Below the pieces are notes generated by a model. That model was not told where the DNA came from and did no database searches. It worked only from the letters and a program-made list of their open reading frames with translations. From positions 415,001 to 479,000 of the forward strand of contig NZ_CP039645.1 in the NCBI RefSeq assembly GCF_004923315.1: a DNA stretch of 64,000 nt, given 5' to 3'. The position numbers were made by a program, and so were the translations under genes. Position 1 is the first letter of the stretch. Every line of letters begins with the position of its first letter. Origin of the DNA: Azospirillum sp. TSA2s. GTDB lineage: Bacteria; Pseudomonadota; Alphaproteobacteria; Azospirillales; Azospirillaceae. Shown here piece after piece: positions 42,743-52,414 of the stretch.

Positions 42743-43225
42743 CTATTTCTTCGGCAGGGTGTGCGGACAGCCGGCGGTGCGGTCCTTCTCGCCGGTGTAA
42801 CGGGTCAGCATGTGCGCGCCCGCCTTGCCGATGAAGGTGGCGGTGTAGACGAGCGGCTCGGTTTCGCTGCCGTTGTGCTGCTGGTGAAGCGTGCCGGGCT
42901 GAATTTCCACCACGACGCCGGGTTTCAACTCCACGTCCGGCTTGCCGTCGATGGACAGACGCCCGCTTCCGCTCACCACCTCCATCATCTCGTCGATGTC
43001 GTGCTTGTGCCGGTGGGCGTCGGACCCGGGCGGGACCGTCAGCTTTTCCACCATGCGCAAGGTTCCCGGCAGGCCCGGAACCGGGGCCGGCGGCAGCAGG
43101 ACCGTGCAGCTCACCGCCATCGGCTGGGTGGGCGATGGAGTCGAAGACGTATCGGTCGCCGCCACCGCGGGCATCGCCACGGACGACAGGAGAAGGCCGG
43201 CAGCGGACAACAGACGGAACATCAT
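42743..43225 (-). CDS. Secreted cupin-domain protein
   Basis: A 160-residue protein with a Sec signal peptide (MMFRLLSAAGLLLSSVAMPAVAA) and a single cupin beta-barrel. Metal-ligand candidates are in DAHRHKHDIDEMMEVVSG (HxH...E) and PGTLHQQHNG. It is longer than a bare cupin only by its signal. The ATG at 43225 immediately precedes the signal core. Convergent with ilvA and divergent from an SDR gene. Function unknown; exported cupins of this type are often called periplasmic cupins. Confidence 0.8.
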   Translation of the reverse strand: MMFRLLSAAGLLLSSVAMPAVAATDTSSTPSPTQPMAVSCTVLLPPAPVPGLPGTLRMVEKLTVPPGSDAHRHKHDIDEMMEVVSGSGRLSIDGKPDVELKPGVVVEIQPGTLHQQHNGSETEPLVYTATFIGKAGAHMLTRYTGEKDRTAGCPHTLPKK

Positions 43226-43460
43226 GAAGGGTGCTTCCCGATCCGTAGGAGATTGGAGGGTCGAAGGCGGCAGCGATGCGATACTGCATGCGAATCGTTG
43301 CACCACCGTCCCGATCCTGTCAAAGCCGACGTGCCCCGATGCGGCGGCACCGGACCCGGAGCGCGGCCGACGTTCTAACCGCGCCGGCCGTGCTATGGTC
43401 GGGGCTATCGACCCCTTCGCCGGGCCTGAGCGTCCAACCGTCATGAGGAAAGATTACACA

Positions 43461-44234
43461 ATGTCGAACATCGCCCCGAAAACGGCAATCGTCACCGGCG
43501 CCACCTCCGGCTTCGGCGATGCCATCGCCCGGCGGCTGGTCGCGGAAGGTTGGCGGATCGTCGCCACCGGCCGGCGCCAGGATCGGCTTGATGCCCTGGT
43601 CGAGGCGCTGGGCGGGCCGGCGGTGGTCCACCCGCTGTGCTTCGACATCCGCGACGAGGAGGCGACCCGCGCCGCGCTGGAGTCGCTGCCGCAGGAGTTC
43701 GCCGACATCTCCGTCCTGGTCAACAATGCCGGTCTGGCGCTCGGTACCGCGGCGGCGCAGGACTGCGACCTGGAGCAGTGGCGGACGATGATCGACACCA
43801 ACGTCACCGGGCTGGTGACGATCACCCGGCTGCTGCTGGCCCGGCTGATCGCCCAGCGCGGGCTGATCGTCAATCTCGCCTCCGTCGCCTCCAACTGGCC
43901 CTATCCCGGCGGCAACGTCTATGGCGGCACCAAGGCCTTCGTCCGGCAATTCTCGCTCGGCCTGCGCAGCGACCTGTCGGCCCAGGGCGTGCGCGTGACC
44001 TCCATCGAGCCCGGTCTGGCGGAAAGCGAATTCACCCTGGTGCGCACCGGCGGCAACAAGGACGCCTACGACGCGCTCTATGCCGGCGCCAACCCGCTGC
44101 AGCCGGAGGACATCGCCGAGACGGTGCGCTGGGTGGTCTCCCTGCCGCCGCACGTCAACATCAACAGCGTCGAGATCATGCCGGTGAGCCAGTCCTGGGC
44201 GCCGTTCAAGATCCACCGCGACACGCCGGCCTGA
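43461..44234 (+). CDS. Short-chain dehydrogenase, YdfG-like
   Basis: A 257-residue SDR with TGATSGFG, TGRRQDRL (NADP-type arginines), NNAGLALGTAAAQD, LASVASNWPYPGGNVYGGTK (catalytic Ser and Tyr-Lys) and EPGLAESEFTLVR. These match YdfG-type enzymes that act on 3-hydroxy acids such as serine or 3-hydroxypropionate. The ATG at 43461 has GAGGAAAG eight bases before; an in-frame ATG six codons upstream is less likely. Single gene. Confidence 0.88.
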   Translation: MSNIAPKTAIVTGATSGFGDAIARRLVAEGWRIVATGRRQDRLDALVEALGGPAVVHPLCFDIRDEEATRAALESLPQEFADISVLVNNAGLALGTAAAQDCDLEQWRTMIDTNVTGLVTITRLLLARLIAQRGLIVNLASVASNWPYPGGNVYGGTKAFVRQFSLGLRSDLSAQGVRVTSIEPGLAESEFTLVRTGGNKDAYDALYAGANPLQPEDIAETVRWVVSLPPHVNINSVEIMPVSQSWAPFKIHRDTPA

Positions 44235-44273
44235 GGCCGGGCCCGCAGGACCGGACGGCGGCGGGCGATCCGG

Positions 44274-44690
44274 TCAGGACCCACGCGGTTCGTCCAGCCA
44301 GTCCTCGCACCGCAGGCCCGCCACACGGTCGAACTCGCCAAGATTACCCGTGATCACGACGAGTCCGCGGCTGCGCGCATGGCCGGCGATCATCAGATCA
44401 TACGGGCCGATCACGCAGCCCCGGCGCTCCAGATCGGCCCGGATGTCCCCGTAATGTCCGGCCGCCTCGTCGTCGAAGGGCAGCACCTCCAGTCGGGCGG
44501 TCAGCCGTTCGACCTCCCGGCGTTTCTCGGCCGGGTGGTCGGATTTGGCCGCACCGTGCAGAAGTTCCGCCAGCGTCACCGTCGAGATGCACAGGCCGTC
44601 CGCCTCCGCATTGAACCTGACGCGGGCACTCTGTGGACGGTCGCGCAGGACGCGGATACAGACATTGGTGTCCAGCATGTAGCGCAGCAT
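44274..44690 (-). CDS. vapC: VapC-type PIN-domain toxin
   Basis: A 138-residue PIN ribonuclease. Acidic active-site residues are Asp7 (MLDTNVCI), Glu42 (TLAELLHG) and Asp98 (GPYDLMIAGHA); VITGNLGEFDRVAGL follows, with Asn116 where some family members have Asp. These match VapC toxins of the group that cuts initiator tRNA. Its ATG overlaps the antitoxin stop by one base (TGATG), the normal toxin-antitoxin arrangement. Confidence 0.93.
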   Translation of the reverse strand: MLRYMLDTNVCIRVLRDRPQSARVRFNAEADGLCISTVTLAELLHGAAKSDHPAEKRREVERLTARLEVLPFDDEAAGHYGDIRADLERRGCVIGPYDLMIAGHARSRGLVVITGNLGEFDRVAGLRCEDWLDEPRGS

Positions 44691-44914
44691 CACCACGCCT
44701 CGCGTTCCTGCATCTCCGGCTGGTCGCGGTCGGGGAAAGCGATGCCGGGAGACTGGAAGAAATCGTCCCACACGCTATCGGCCGGCACGATCAGCCGCCG
44801 CGCGCCATCACGCAGGATGACCACCTCGCGGACATGCGCAGGAAACGACACGTCCTTGGGCAGACGAACGGCCTGAGTGCGGTTGGACTGGAACAGGGAC
44901 GTCCGGACCGTCAT
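44690..44914 (-). CDS. vapB: VapB-type antitoxin
   Basis: A 74-residue antitoxin. The N-terminal MTVRTSLFQSNRTQAVRLPKDVSF is an AbrB/SpoVT-type DNA-binding domain as in VagC/VapB proteins, and the acidic C-terminus (DRDQPEMQEREAW) would wrap the toxin. The ATG at 44914 has a GGAGGTG site and lies next to two direct repeats that probably bind the VapBC complex. Confidence 0.92.
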   Translation of the reverse strand: MTVRTSLFQSNRTQAVRLPKDVSFPAHVREVVILRDGARRLIVPADSVWDDFFQSPGIAFPDRDQPEMQEREAW

Positions 44915-44928
44915 GGCGCACCTCCATT

Positions 44929-44951
44929 GTATATCCCCATCGTATATCCCC
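44929..44951 (-). promoter_or_regulatory. vapBC operator/promoter direct repeats
   Basis: GTATATCCCC occurs twice on the plus strand (44929-44938 and 44942-44951), 13 bases apart, starting 15 bases upstream of vapB. On the minus strand each gives GGGGATATAC, which contains a -10-like TATAC. Repeats of this kind overlapping the promoter are typical of toxin-antitoxin autorepression. Confidence 0.7.
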
Positions 44952-45099
44952 GCTGTTTGCGCGTCAAGAAACCGATGTCCCGGCACGCGGTCACCACAGC
45001 CGACGCAGATTGTTGCGCCACCGCAGATATATTAGTATGCATTAACCCCGGCCAAGGTCCCGCGCCGGCACTCTCATACCGGAACGCGCCTGCCCCACC

Positions 45100-46584
45100 A
45101 TGCCCCTTGCCTTCCATATGATGCCGCTCGTCGGCACGATCCTGCTGCTCGCCTCCCGCCGTGTCAGCCTGCTGTTCGCCGGGATCGTCGGCATGGCGCT
45201 GGCGCTCGTCACGATGGTCGTCACCATGGCCGCGGCCCAGCCGTCGGCCGGCCCGGTGCTGGGGATGGTGCTCATGGGGGCGGCAACCAAGGCGGGGGAA
45301 GGCGCGTGGCTGGCATGGCACGCGATGTCGATCATCGCCGCCGGACTGCTGTTCCACCGCGCCTTCGAGGCGCGCGGCGCCCGGTCCGCCGCGGTCGCGC
45401 AGGAGAACCGCCGGCGCGCCGTCTTCGTCGCCTGCTTCCTGGTCGGCCCCTTCGCGGAGTCGGTGACCGGCTTCGGCGTCGGGCTGGTGGTCGCCCTCGC
45501 CATGCTGCGCACCATCGGGCTGCCGCCGGTGCAGTCCGCGGCACTCGGCCTGTTCAGTCAGGTGCTGGCCGCCTGGGGCGCGATGGGCGTCGGCACCCGG
45601 GTCGGGGCCGAGTTGATCGGCGTGTCCTTCACCGAACTCGGAACGGCCAGTGCCCTGCTGATGGCGGTGGTTCTGCCCTGTCTTCTGCCGGTGTTCTGGG
45701 GGCTGATCCATTCCTCCGGGCTGCGCTCCAGCTTTGCCGACCGGGTGTCGGACGTTGCGCTCCTTCTTTGTTTGGCCGGGCTGATCTGGCTCACCAACCT
45801 GTTAGTCGCGCCGGAACTGGGCGGCGGGCTGGCGACCGGTCTGCTGTTGCTGGTGGTGGAGGGGCCGCGCCTGCTGCGCAGCGGCATCCGCGTCCGCGAT
45901 CTGGTCGGGCGGCTCTGGCCTTACGGGCTGCTGATCGCTGCGCTGATGGCGACCCGCCTGCTGCCGCCGCTGTCGGACTGGACCGGGCGGTGGCTGGTGC
46001 TCGACCCGTTCAACGGCCTCGCTCCGCTGGCGCTGCTGCGCCATCCGGCGACATGGCTGGTGCTGATCGCCGGCATCCTGCTGTCCGGCCTCTCGTCGAC
46101 CGAGGCCGGGAAGGTGGTTCGGACTTCCCTGCGCGCCGCCCTGGTGCCGATGGCGGCCACGCTGGTCTTCGTCGAGTTCGCCACCTTCATGGCCGCGTCC
46201 GGCGGGGCGGCGATGTTCGGCGAGGCCTGGCGCGAGGCGGCTGGACGCTTCGCCGTGTTGGCCAGCCCGATTTTCGGCGCCGCCGCCGGGATGCTGACCG
46301 GCTCCAACACCGCATCCAACGCCCTGATGATGCACATTCAGTTGAGCCTCGCCGCCGAAAGCGGCCTGCCGTCGATGCTGATCGCGGCGATCCAGACCGT
46401 GTCGGGGAGCATCTGCACCATGCTCACCCCCGGCCGCATCGTGCTGGCCGCCGGCCTCGTCGGGCTGGAGCGGTCGGAGGGAGCGATCTACCGCCGCGCC
46501 CTGCCGATCGGGCTGGCGACCGTTCTCGCCCTGCTCGCCGTCATCGTCGTGATGGCCGGCGTCAAGGCTCAGGGACTGGTCTAG
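45100..46584 (+). CDS. L-lactate permease (LctP family)
   Basis: A 494-residue membrane transporter with about 12-13 hydrophobic segments. The LctP signature regions are present: VGPFAESVTGFGVGLVVAL, LFSQVLAAWGAMGVGT, FNGLAPLALLRHP and PIFGAAAGMLTGSNTASNALM. It imports lactate or glycolate with protons. It is somewhat shorter than E. coli LldP (551). The ATG follows a GC-rich leader without a clear ribosome site. No lactate dehydrogenase gene is adjacent. Confidence 0.88.
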   Translation: MPLAFHMMPLVGTILLLASRRVSLLFAGIVGMALALVTMVVTMAAAQPSAGPVLGMVLMGAATKAGEGAWLAWHAMSIIAAGLLFHRAFEARGARSAAVAQENRRRAVFVACFLVGPFAESVTGFGVGLVVALAMLRTIGLPPVQSAALGLFSQVLAAWGAMGVGTRVGAELIGVSFTELGTASALLMAVVLPCLLPVFWGLIHSSGLRSSFADRVSDVALLLCLAGLIWLTNLLVAPELGGGLATGLLLLVVEGPRLLRSGIRVRDLVGRLWPYGLLIAALMATRLLPPLSDWTGRWLVLDPFNGLAPLALLRHPATWLVLIAGILLSGLSSTEAGKVVRTSLRAALVPMAATLVFVEFATFMAASGGAAMFGEAWREAAGRFAVLASPIFGAAAGMLTGSNTASNALMMHIQLSLAAESGLPSMLIAAIQTVSGSICTMLTPGRIVLAAGLVGLERSEGAIYRRALPIGLATVLALLAVIVVMAGVKAQGLV

Positions 46585-46593
46585 CCACCCCGC

Positions 46594-47469
46594 TCAGGCG
46601 AACCGCTTCGCCCCGGCGACGCACAGCACGACCAGCCCGGCGGCGGCGATCATGGTCCAGGCGACCGGCTCGCGCAGCAGAAGCCCGGCCAGGATCAGGC
46701 CGAAGGCGGGCTGGAGCAGCTGCAGCTGCCCGACACCGGCGATGCCGCCCAGCGCCAGCCCGCGATACCAGAAGACGAAGCCCACCAGCATGCTGAACAC
46801 CGAAACATAGCCGAGCCCGATCCAGGCCGGCGTCGCGATGCCGGTCCAGTCGTCCGGCATGGTCGCCAGCGCCGCCACAGCCATCACCGGCAGCGCCAGC
46901 AGCAAGGCCCACGAGATCACCTGCCAGCCGCCCAGCCGGCGCGACAGGGTCGCCCCCTCGGCATAGCCAAGTCCACAGAGCAGGATCGCCAGAACCATCA
47001 GCAGGTCGCCGGCGAGCGACGCGCCGCCGCCCTGCCACAGGGCGAAACCGGCGACGGTCAGGCTTCCCGCCGTTGCGAACAGCCAGAAGGCGGGGCGTGG
47101 CCGCTCCCTGGCCCGAAGCACCCCGAACAGGGCGGTGGCGAGCGGCAACAGGCCGATGAAGACGATCGACTGCGCCGACGTGATGTGCTGGAGCGCCAAT
47201 GCGGTCAGCAGCGGAAAGCCGGCGACGACGCCCAGCGCCACAATGGCGAGCGAGGGCAGGTCGCGGCGCGCCGGCCGCGCCTGCCGCAGCAGCGCCAGCA
47301 GCGCCGCCGCCAGGGCCGCCGCGATCACCGCCCGCGCCGCCGTCAGGAACAGCGGCGTGAAGCTGCCGACCGCAACCCGCGTCGCCGGCAGCGACCCGCT
47401 GAAGATGAGCACGCCGAGCAGCCCGCTGCCCCATCCCGCCGCCCCTTGTCCCTCTATCGTCCGTCGCAT
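46594..47469 (-). CDS. EamA/DMT-family transporter
   Basis: A 291-residue protein with ten hydrophobic segments in two five-helix repeats, the DMT (RhaT/EamA) pattern. Characteristic strings are SGSLPATRVAVGSFTPLFLTAAR in the first half and GYVSVFSMLVGFVFWYRGLALGGI in the second. Divergent from a MocR-type regulator, a common pairing for amino-acid or vitamin exporters. Its stop lies 9 bases from the lactate permease stop, convergent. Confidence 0.88.
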   Translation of the reverse strand: MRRTIEGQGAAGWGSGLLGVLIFSGSLPATRVAVGSFTPLFLTAARAVIAAALAAALLALLRQARPARRDLPSLAIVALGVVAGFPLLTALALQHITSAQSIVFIGLLPLATALFGVLRARERPRPAFWLFATAGSLTVAGFALWQGGGASLAGDLLMVLAILLCGLGYAEGATLSRRLGGWQVISWALLLALPVMAVAALATMPDDWTGIATPAWIGLGYVSVFSMLVGFVFWYRGLALGGIAGVGQLQLLQPAFGLILAGLLLREPVAWTMIAAAGLVVLCVAGAKRFA

Positions 47470-47543
47470 CCCGTCTTCCTTTTCCGCACCCGACCTCGTG
47501 CCGCGATGCTAGCGCGATGGATGCTGGCGGCGACAGCGACAGT

Positions 47544-47571
47544 CCAATACAATTCCGCCGAACTGTACTGG
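47544..47571. promoter_or_regulatory. Candidate MocR operator in EamA/MocR divergent region
   Basis: CCAATACA (47544-47551) and TGTACTGG (47564-47571) form a one-mismatch inverted repeat separated by 12 bases. It lies 34 bases before the MocR gene and 74 bases before the EamA gene. MocR regulators bind repeats of this size in divergent promoters. Confidence 0.6.
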
Positions 47572-47605
47572 TTTACAGAGCGATACACTTTCCTGTGGTG
47601 GAGCC

Positions 47606-49072
47606 ATGACCGGCAGAACGGGCACCCGAACCGGCGAGGTGATGGACGCGATCCGCCGCAGGATGGCGAGCCGCACCCTGTCGCCGGGGGAAAAGCTGCC
47701 CTCGATCCGCAGCTTCGCCGCCACCATGGGCGTGTCGGCCTCGACCGTGGTGGAGGCCTATGACCGGCTGGCGGCCGAAGGCGTGATCCGGTCGCGGCCG
47801 GGGTCCGGCTTCTATGTCGCCGGCGCCACGCCGCCGCTGGCCTTGGCCGAGGCGGAGCCACGGCTCGACCGCGCCATCGATCCCTTCTGGGTGTCGCGGC
47901 AGTCGCTGGATGCCGGAGCCGACATGCTGAAGCCGGGATGCGGCTGGCTGCCGGCCGACTGGATGCCGAACGCGGCGATCCGCCGGGCGATCCGCCAGCT
48001 CGCGCGCGCCGACGACGGCCTGCTGGCGGATTATGGCGGCACGCGCGGATCGCTGCCGCTGCGCCGGCTGCTGGCGCGCCAGTTCGCCGACGAAGGGATG
48101 GAGGCGGGCGCCGACCAGATCCTGCTGACCGCGTCGGGAACCCAGGCCATCGACCTGATCTGCCGTTTCCTGCTGCGGCCGGGCGACACGGTGCTGGTCG
48201 ACGATCCCTGCTATTTCAATTTCCAGGCCCTGCTGCGCGCCCATCAGGCGCGGGTCGTCGGCGTGCCCTATACCCGGACCGGTCCGGACACCGACCTGTT
48301 CGCCCAGGCGCTGGCGACGCACCGGCCACGCCTCTACATCACCAACTCGGCGCTCCACAACCCGACCGGCGCGACGATGACGCCGCAGACCGCCCACCGG
48401 CTGCTCTGCGCCGCCGCAGCCCATGATCCCGCCGCCGATACCCTCACCATCGTCGAGGACGACATCTTCGCAGGCTTCGAGCCGGAGCCGTCACCCCGCC
48501 TCGCCGCCCTCGACGGGCTGGCCCGCGTCATCCGGATCGGCAGCTTCTCCAAGACGCTGTCCGCCTCGATCCGCTGCGGCTACATCGCGGCGCGGCCGGA
48601 GTGGGTGGAGGCGCTGGTCGATCTGCAGGTGGCGACGAATTTCGGCGGCCCCAGCCCGGCCGCGGCCGAACTCGTCCTCGCGACCTTGAACGACGGCAGC
48701 TATCGCAAGCATCTCGACGGTCTCCGCCGCCGTCTGGCGCGGCTTCGGCGCGAGACGGCCAACCGGCTGGAAGCGCTCGGCCTGCGGCCATGGCTGATGC
48801 CGCGCGGCGGCTTCTATCTCTGGTGCGGCCTGCCGGACGGGCTTGACGCCGCCGACGTCGCCCGCGCCGCCCTCCGTGACAACGTCGTGCTCGCCCCCGG
48901 CAACGTGTTCAGCGTCTCGCGATCGGCATCCGGGTTTCTGCGCTTCAACGTCGCCCAGATGGGTGACCCGCGCGTCTATGAGGCTTTGGGACGGGCGATG
49001 CGCCTAACACTCCCTCTCCCGCCCCGGGAGAGGGAAGGGGCCCATGCGGAGCATGGGAAGGGTGAGGGGTGA
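47606..49072 (+). CDS. MocR-family regulator (GntR + aminotransferase-like)
   Basis: A 488-residue fusion. An N-terminal GntR winged helix (GEKLPSIRSFAATMGVSASTVVEAYDRL) is joined to a fold-type I aminotransferase domain. The PLP lysine is K316 in GSFSKTLSASIRCGY, and LVDDPCYFNFQ, SALHNPTGATM and VEDDIFAGFE are present. It probably controls the divergent EamA exporter. The last 20 residues (LPLPPREREGAHAEHGKGEG) and the stop are encoded by an intergenic family A repeat; the natural C-terminus probably ended near RAMRLT. Confidence 0.92.
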   Translation: MTGRTGTRTGEVMDAIRRRMASRTLSPGEKLPSIRSFAATMGVSASTVVEAYDRLAAEGVIRSRPGSGFYVAGATPPLALAEAEPRLDRAIDPFWVSRQSLDAGADMLKPGCGWLPADWMPNAAIRRAIRQLARADDGLLADYGGTRGSLPLRRLLARQFADEGMEAGADQILLTASGTQAIDLICRFLLRPGDTVLVDDPCYFNFQALLRAHQARVVGVPYTRTGPDTDLFAQALATHRPRLYITNSALHNPTGATMTPQTAHRLLCAAAAHDPAADTLTIVEDDIFAGFEPEPSPRLAALDGLARVIRIGSFSKTLSASIRCGYIAARPEWVEALVDLQVATNFGGPSPAAAELVLATLNDGSYRKHLDGLRRRLARLRRETANRLEALGLRPWLMPRGGFYLWCGLPDGLDAADVARAALRDNVVLAPGNVFSVSRSASGFLRFNVAQMGDPRVYEALGRAMRLTLPLPPREREGAHAEHGKGEG

Positions 49073-49157
49073 AGCAAGAATCAAGGTCCATGTTCGGATA
49101 GCCCCTCACCCTCCCCGCCTTCGGCGGGTCCCCTCCCTCTCCCGGGACGGGAGAGGG
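49012..49157. repeat. Palindromic intergenic repeat, family A copy 2
   Basis: A 146-base copy of the element at 32865. It opens with CCCTCTCCCGCCCCGGGAGA, has an inner AGGGTGAGGGGT/CCCCTCACCCT pair, and closes with CCCTCTCCCGGGACGGGAGA. The first ~60 bases lie inside the MocR coding sequence and supply its stop, and the last bases reach the stop of the convergent histidine kinase. Confidence 0.9.
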
Positions 49158-49160
49158 CGA

Positions 49161-52025
49161 CTATCCCCGGACCTTCCCCACCGCCTTGTGCAGCGCCTGC
49201 AGCAGCGTGTCGATCCGGTAGGGCTTCGACAGCACCGCGATGCCTTCGGTGCGCGCCACATCCTCGCTGTAGCCGGTGGTCAGCACCACCGGCAGGCCGG
49301 GGCGCAGGATGGCCGCCTCGCGGCTGAGATCGATGCCGCTCAGCCGGCCCGGCATCACCACGTCGGAAAAGAGCAGGTCGATCCGCTCGTCGCCGGCCAG
49401 CAGCGGCAGCGCCTCGTCGGCGGAGCCGGCACGCAGAACGGTCCAGCCGCTTTCCTCCAGCGCCGACGCGACGGAGGAGGCGACGACCGGATCGTCCTCC
49501 ACCATCAGCACCCGCGCACCCGTGATGAACGGCCCGGCCACGTCGGCGGAAACGTCGGCGGAAACGGCCGGCGCCCGCGGCACCCGCGCCGTGGCGCGCA
49601 GCAGCAGGACGATGCGGGTTCCCTCCCCCGGCCGGCTTTCGATCCAGACGGTGCCGCCCGCCTGCCGAGCCAGCCCATAGACCTGCGCCAGACCGAGGCC
49701 GGAGCCCTTGCCGACCTCCTTGGTGGTGAAGAAGGGGTCGAACGCCTTCGCCGCCACCTCCGGCGCCATTCCCGTCCCGGTGTCGGCGACCGTCAGACGC
49801 AGGAACTGCCCCTCCAATCCCGCCCCATTCAATCCTGGCGCATCGCCGGGACCGAGCGTCAGGTTCTCCGCCTCGATGGACAGCGTGCCGCCCTCCGGCA
49901 TCGCGTCGCGCGCGTTCACCGCCATGTTGATGAGGGCCAGTTCGAACTGCGTCGGGTCCGCCTCGATCGGGCGGAGGCCGGGGGCGAAGCGGGTTTCCAG
50001 CCGGATGTCGGCGCGCATGGCGCGTTCCAGCAATCCGGCCATGCCGAGCACGCGGTCGCGCACGTCGATCGGCTCCGGGCGCAGGCTGTTTCGGCGGGCG
50101 AAGCCCATCAACTGCTGCACCAGCTTGGCGCCACGGTCGACCGCCTGCATGCCCGCCTCCAGCAGCGGCGCCAGCTTCGGCTCGGCACTGCGGCGGCCGA
50201 TCATGGTCAGGCAGCTGCTGAGCGCCTGGAGCAGGTTGTTGAAGTCGTGCGCCACGCCGCCGGTCAGCTGGCCGATCGCCTCCATCTTCTGCGCCTGACG
50301 CAGCTGATCCTCGGCCCGGCGCAGCGCCGCCTCGGAGTCCTTGCGCGCCGTCACGTCGCGTCCCACCGCGTGGATGAAGCGGTCGTCCGGCACCGCGGTC
50401 CAGGAGATCCAGCGATAGGATCCGTCCTTGTGGCGATAGCGGTTCTCGAACCGCAGGGTGGTCAGGCCCGATTTCAGCCGGCCGACCTCCGCCACCGTCG
50501 CCGCGCGGTCGGCGGGATGGATGAATTTGAGGAAATCCGCGTTCTGCAGCTCCGCCTCGTCCCAGCCGAGCAGGGTTGTCCAGGCCGGGTTGACCGCGGT
50601 CATCGTGCCGTCGAACCGGGCCACCAGCATGACGTCGGTGGACAGCCGCCACATGCGGTCGCGGTCGGCGGTCCGCTCCGCCACGCGCTGCTCCAGCGTC
50701 GCATTCAGCGCGCGCAACGCGTCTTCGGCGCATTTGCGGTCGGTGATGTCGTAGCAGGCGCCGAGAATCCGCGTCCCCTCGCCGTCCCGGCCTCCCGTGA
50801 CCGCCTGCGCCCGCCGGGCGATCCAGCGCTCCGCCCCACTGTCCGGCCGATTGATGCGGTATTCGACATAGCCCAGCCCATCCGTCGGCACCTGTCCGGG
50901 CCGCAGCGTGTTCAGATTGGGTCGATCATCCGGGTGGATCAGGGCGACCAATTCCTCCAGCCGCACCAGCGGGCGTTCCCCGATGCCCCACAGCCGGCAG
51001 AATTCGGGCGACACAGCCAGCATGCCGTCGGCGCGCAGTTCGAAGGTGCCGATCCCGCCGGCATCCTGGGCGATGTGCAGCCGCTGCTGGCTCTCGCGCA
51101 GCGCCTCCTCCGTCCGCTTCATGCCCGTCACGTCGCTGCCCTGGACGAACAGGCCCATGACCTGACCCTGCTCGTCGCGGATCGGCTGGAGGACGAAGGT
51201 GACGAAACGCTCCTCCAGCGGCGCGCCGGGCCGCCGGGCGATCCGCGCCGGCATCCCCTCGCCGACGAAGGGCTCCCCCGCCGCATAAACCTGATCGGCC
51301 AGTTCGAAGAATCCCTGGCCGACGATCTCCGGCAGCGCTTCCCGCGCCGGTTTGCCGATGATGTCGCGGCGGCCGATCAGGTCGAAATAGGCGTCGTTCG
51401 CCATCTCGAAGACATGGTCGGGCCCGCGCCAGACATACATGAAGCCCGGCGCCTGCCGGAACAGCGCCCGCAGCCGCTCGCCCTCCGCCCGCAGCCGTTC
51501 GTTGGCGCGCCGCACCTCCGCTTCCGCCCGCACGCGCTCCACCGCCGACGTCGTCTCGGCGACGATGCAGAGGAAGCCGCCGGTCCGCCCGGCCTCATCG
51601 GCGATCGGCGTGTAGGAGAAGGTGAAATAGCAATCCTCGGCCACTCCGTGCCGCACCAGCGGGATCCGCAAATCCTCTTGCAGCAACGGCTCGCCGTCAT
51701 AGACGCGGCGGACGAGGTCACGGACCTGCGGCCAGGCGTCGGGCCAGACCTCGCTCATCGGCCGGCCCAGCGCCTGCGGATGACGGGGTCCGAGAATGTT
51801 CAGATAGGCGTCGTTGTAGAGGAAGGTGACGTCGGGACCCCAGCCGATGAACATCGCCTGCCGCGACCGCAGCATCAGGCGGACCGTGGCACGCAGGTCC
51901 TGCGGCCAGCCCTCCATCGGGCCGAGCGGCGTGGCCGCCCAGTCATGGCCGTGCATGAGCGGACCCATCTCTCCCGCCCCGGTCGGAAAGACGGGCGGAG
52001 AATCCCCGGCCGATAGAGGGCTCAC
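49161..52025 (-). CDS. Hybrid PAS sensor histidine kinase with C-terminal receiver
   Basis: A ~954-residue soluble hybrid kinase. Order: [19 protein letters not shown] sensor start with PAS, three further PAS/PAC units ([64 protein letters not shown]), H-box [17 protein letters not shown]-box [18 protein letters not shown]-boxes DTGTGM and [13 protein letters not shown], then a receiver with LMVEDDPVV, Asp in [10 protein letters not shown] and Lys in VLSKPY. No membrane segment. The start is uncertain: I use GTG 52025. A TTG 40 codons upstream opens into non-coding-like sequence, and an ATG lies at 51968. Confidence 0.88.
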   Translation of the reverse strand: MSPLSAGDSPPVFPTGAGEMGPLMHGHDWAATPLGPMEGWPQDLRATVRLMLRSRQAMFIGWGPDVTFLYNDAYLNILGPRHPQALGRPMSEVWPDAWPQVRDLVRRVYDGEPLLQEDLRIPLVRHGVAEDCYFTFSYTPIADEAGRTGGFLCIVAETTSAVERVRAEAEVRRANERLRAEGERLRALFRQAPGFMYVWRGPDHVFEMANDAYFDLIGRRDIIGKPAREALPEIVGQGFFELADQVYAAGEPFVGEGMPARIARRPGAPLEERFVTFVLQPIRDEQGQVMGLFVQGSDVTGMKRTEEALRESQQRLHIAQDAGGIGTFELRADGMLAVSPEFCRLWGIGERPLVRLEELVALIHPDDRPNLNTLRPGQVPTDGLGYVEYRINRPDSGAERWIARRAQAVTGGRDGEGTRILGACYDITDRKCAEDALRALNATLEQRVAERTADRDRMWRLSTDVMLVARFDGTMTAVNPAWTTLLGWDEAELQNADFLKFIHPADRAATVAEVGRLKSGLTTLRFENRYRHKDGSYRWISWTAVPDDRFIHAVGRDVTARKDSEAALRRAEDQLRQAQKMEAIGQLTGGVAHDFNNLLQALSSCLTMIGRRSAEPKLAPLLEAGMQAVDRGAKLVQQLMGFARRNSLRPEPIDVRDRVLGMAGLLERAMRADIRLETRFAPGLRPIEADPTQFELALINMAVNARDAMPEGGTLSIEAENLTLGPGDAPGLNGAGLEGQFLRLTVADTGTGMAPEVAAKAFDPFFTTKEVGKGSGLGLAQVYGLARQAGGTVWIESRPGEGTRIVLLLRATARVPRAPAVSADVSADVAGPFITGARVLMVEDDPVVASSVASALEESGWTVLRAGSADEALPLLAGDERIDLLFSDVVMPGRLSGIDLSREAAILRPGLPVVLTTGYSEDVARTEGIAVLSKPYRIDTLLQALHKAVGKVRG

Positions 52026-52148
52026 CGGCGCCGTCCGGCGCCGGCAGGAAGCGGATAACCTTGGACGTTCATCAATACGGTCGAGTGATCGGAGTCGAAT
52101 GGACAGCTTATCCCATGCCGACGGAGCATTGTGATAGCTGTCCAATCG

Positions 52149-52409
52149 TCAGCCCACCGTCCGCCGGCCCGCGACCGCGTGGTAAATCCACAGGACGACG
52201 ATGGCGCCGAAGATGGCGACCAGAATGCTCCAGATGTTGAAGCCGGTGATCCCGGCGCCGCCGATGATGCTCATCAGGAAGCCGCCGACCAGCGCGCCGA
52301 CGATCCCCAGCACGATGTCCATGACGACGCCCTGCCCCGACTGGTTCACGATCTTGGAGGCGATGAAGCCCGCGATCAGGCCCAGGATGATCCAAGCGAT
52401 GATACCCAT
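52149..52409 (-). CDS. GlsB/YeaQ/YmgE family small membrane protein
   Basis: An 86-residue inner-membrane protein with three hydrophobic helices. The family glycine pattern is clear: WIILGLIAGFIASKI, DIVLGIVGALVGGFLM and IFGAIVVLWIYHAV. Transglycosylase-associated GlsB proteins are linked to envelope and osmotic stress. The ATG at 52409 has AAAGGAG upstream. It lies 5 bases behind the YihY gene. Confidence 0.93.
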   Translation of the reverse strand: MGIIAWIILGLIAGFIASKIVNQSGQGVVMDIVLGIVGALVGGFLMSIIGGAGITGFNIWSILVAIFGAIVVLWIYHAVAGRRTVG

Positions 52410-52414
52410 GGCCG

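Noticed and set aside
49044..52016. 990-codon open frame on the plus strand opposite the hybrid kinase
   Set aside because: Composition is Arg/Gln/Pro/His-rich with no recognisable domain, and the opposite frame encodes a complete PAS hybrid kinase. It is a codon-bias shadow.
52026..52145. Kinase start at TTG 52145
   Set aside because: It needs a rare TTG without a ribosome site, and the first ~30 residues come from AT-richer sequence that looks like a promoter region.
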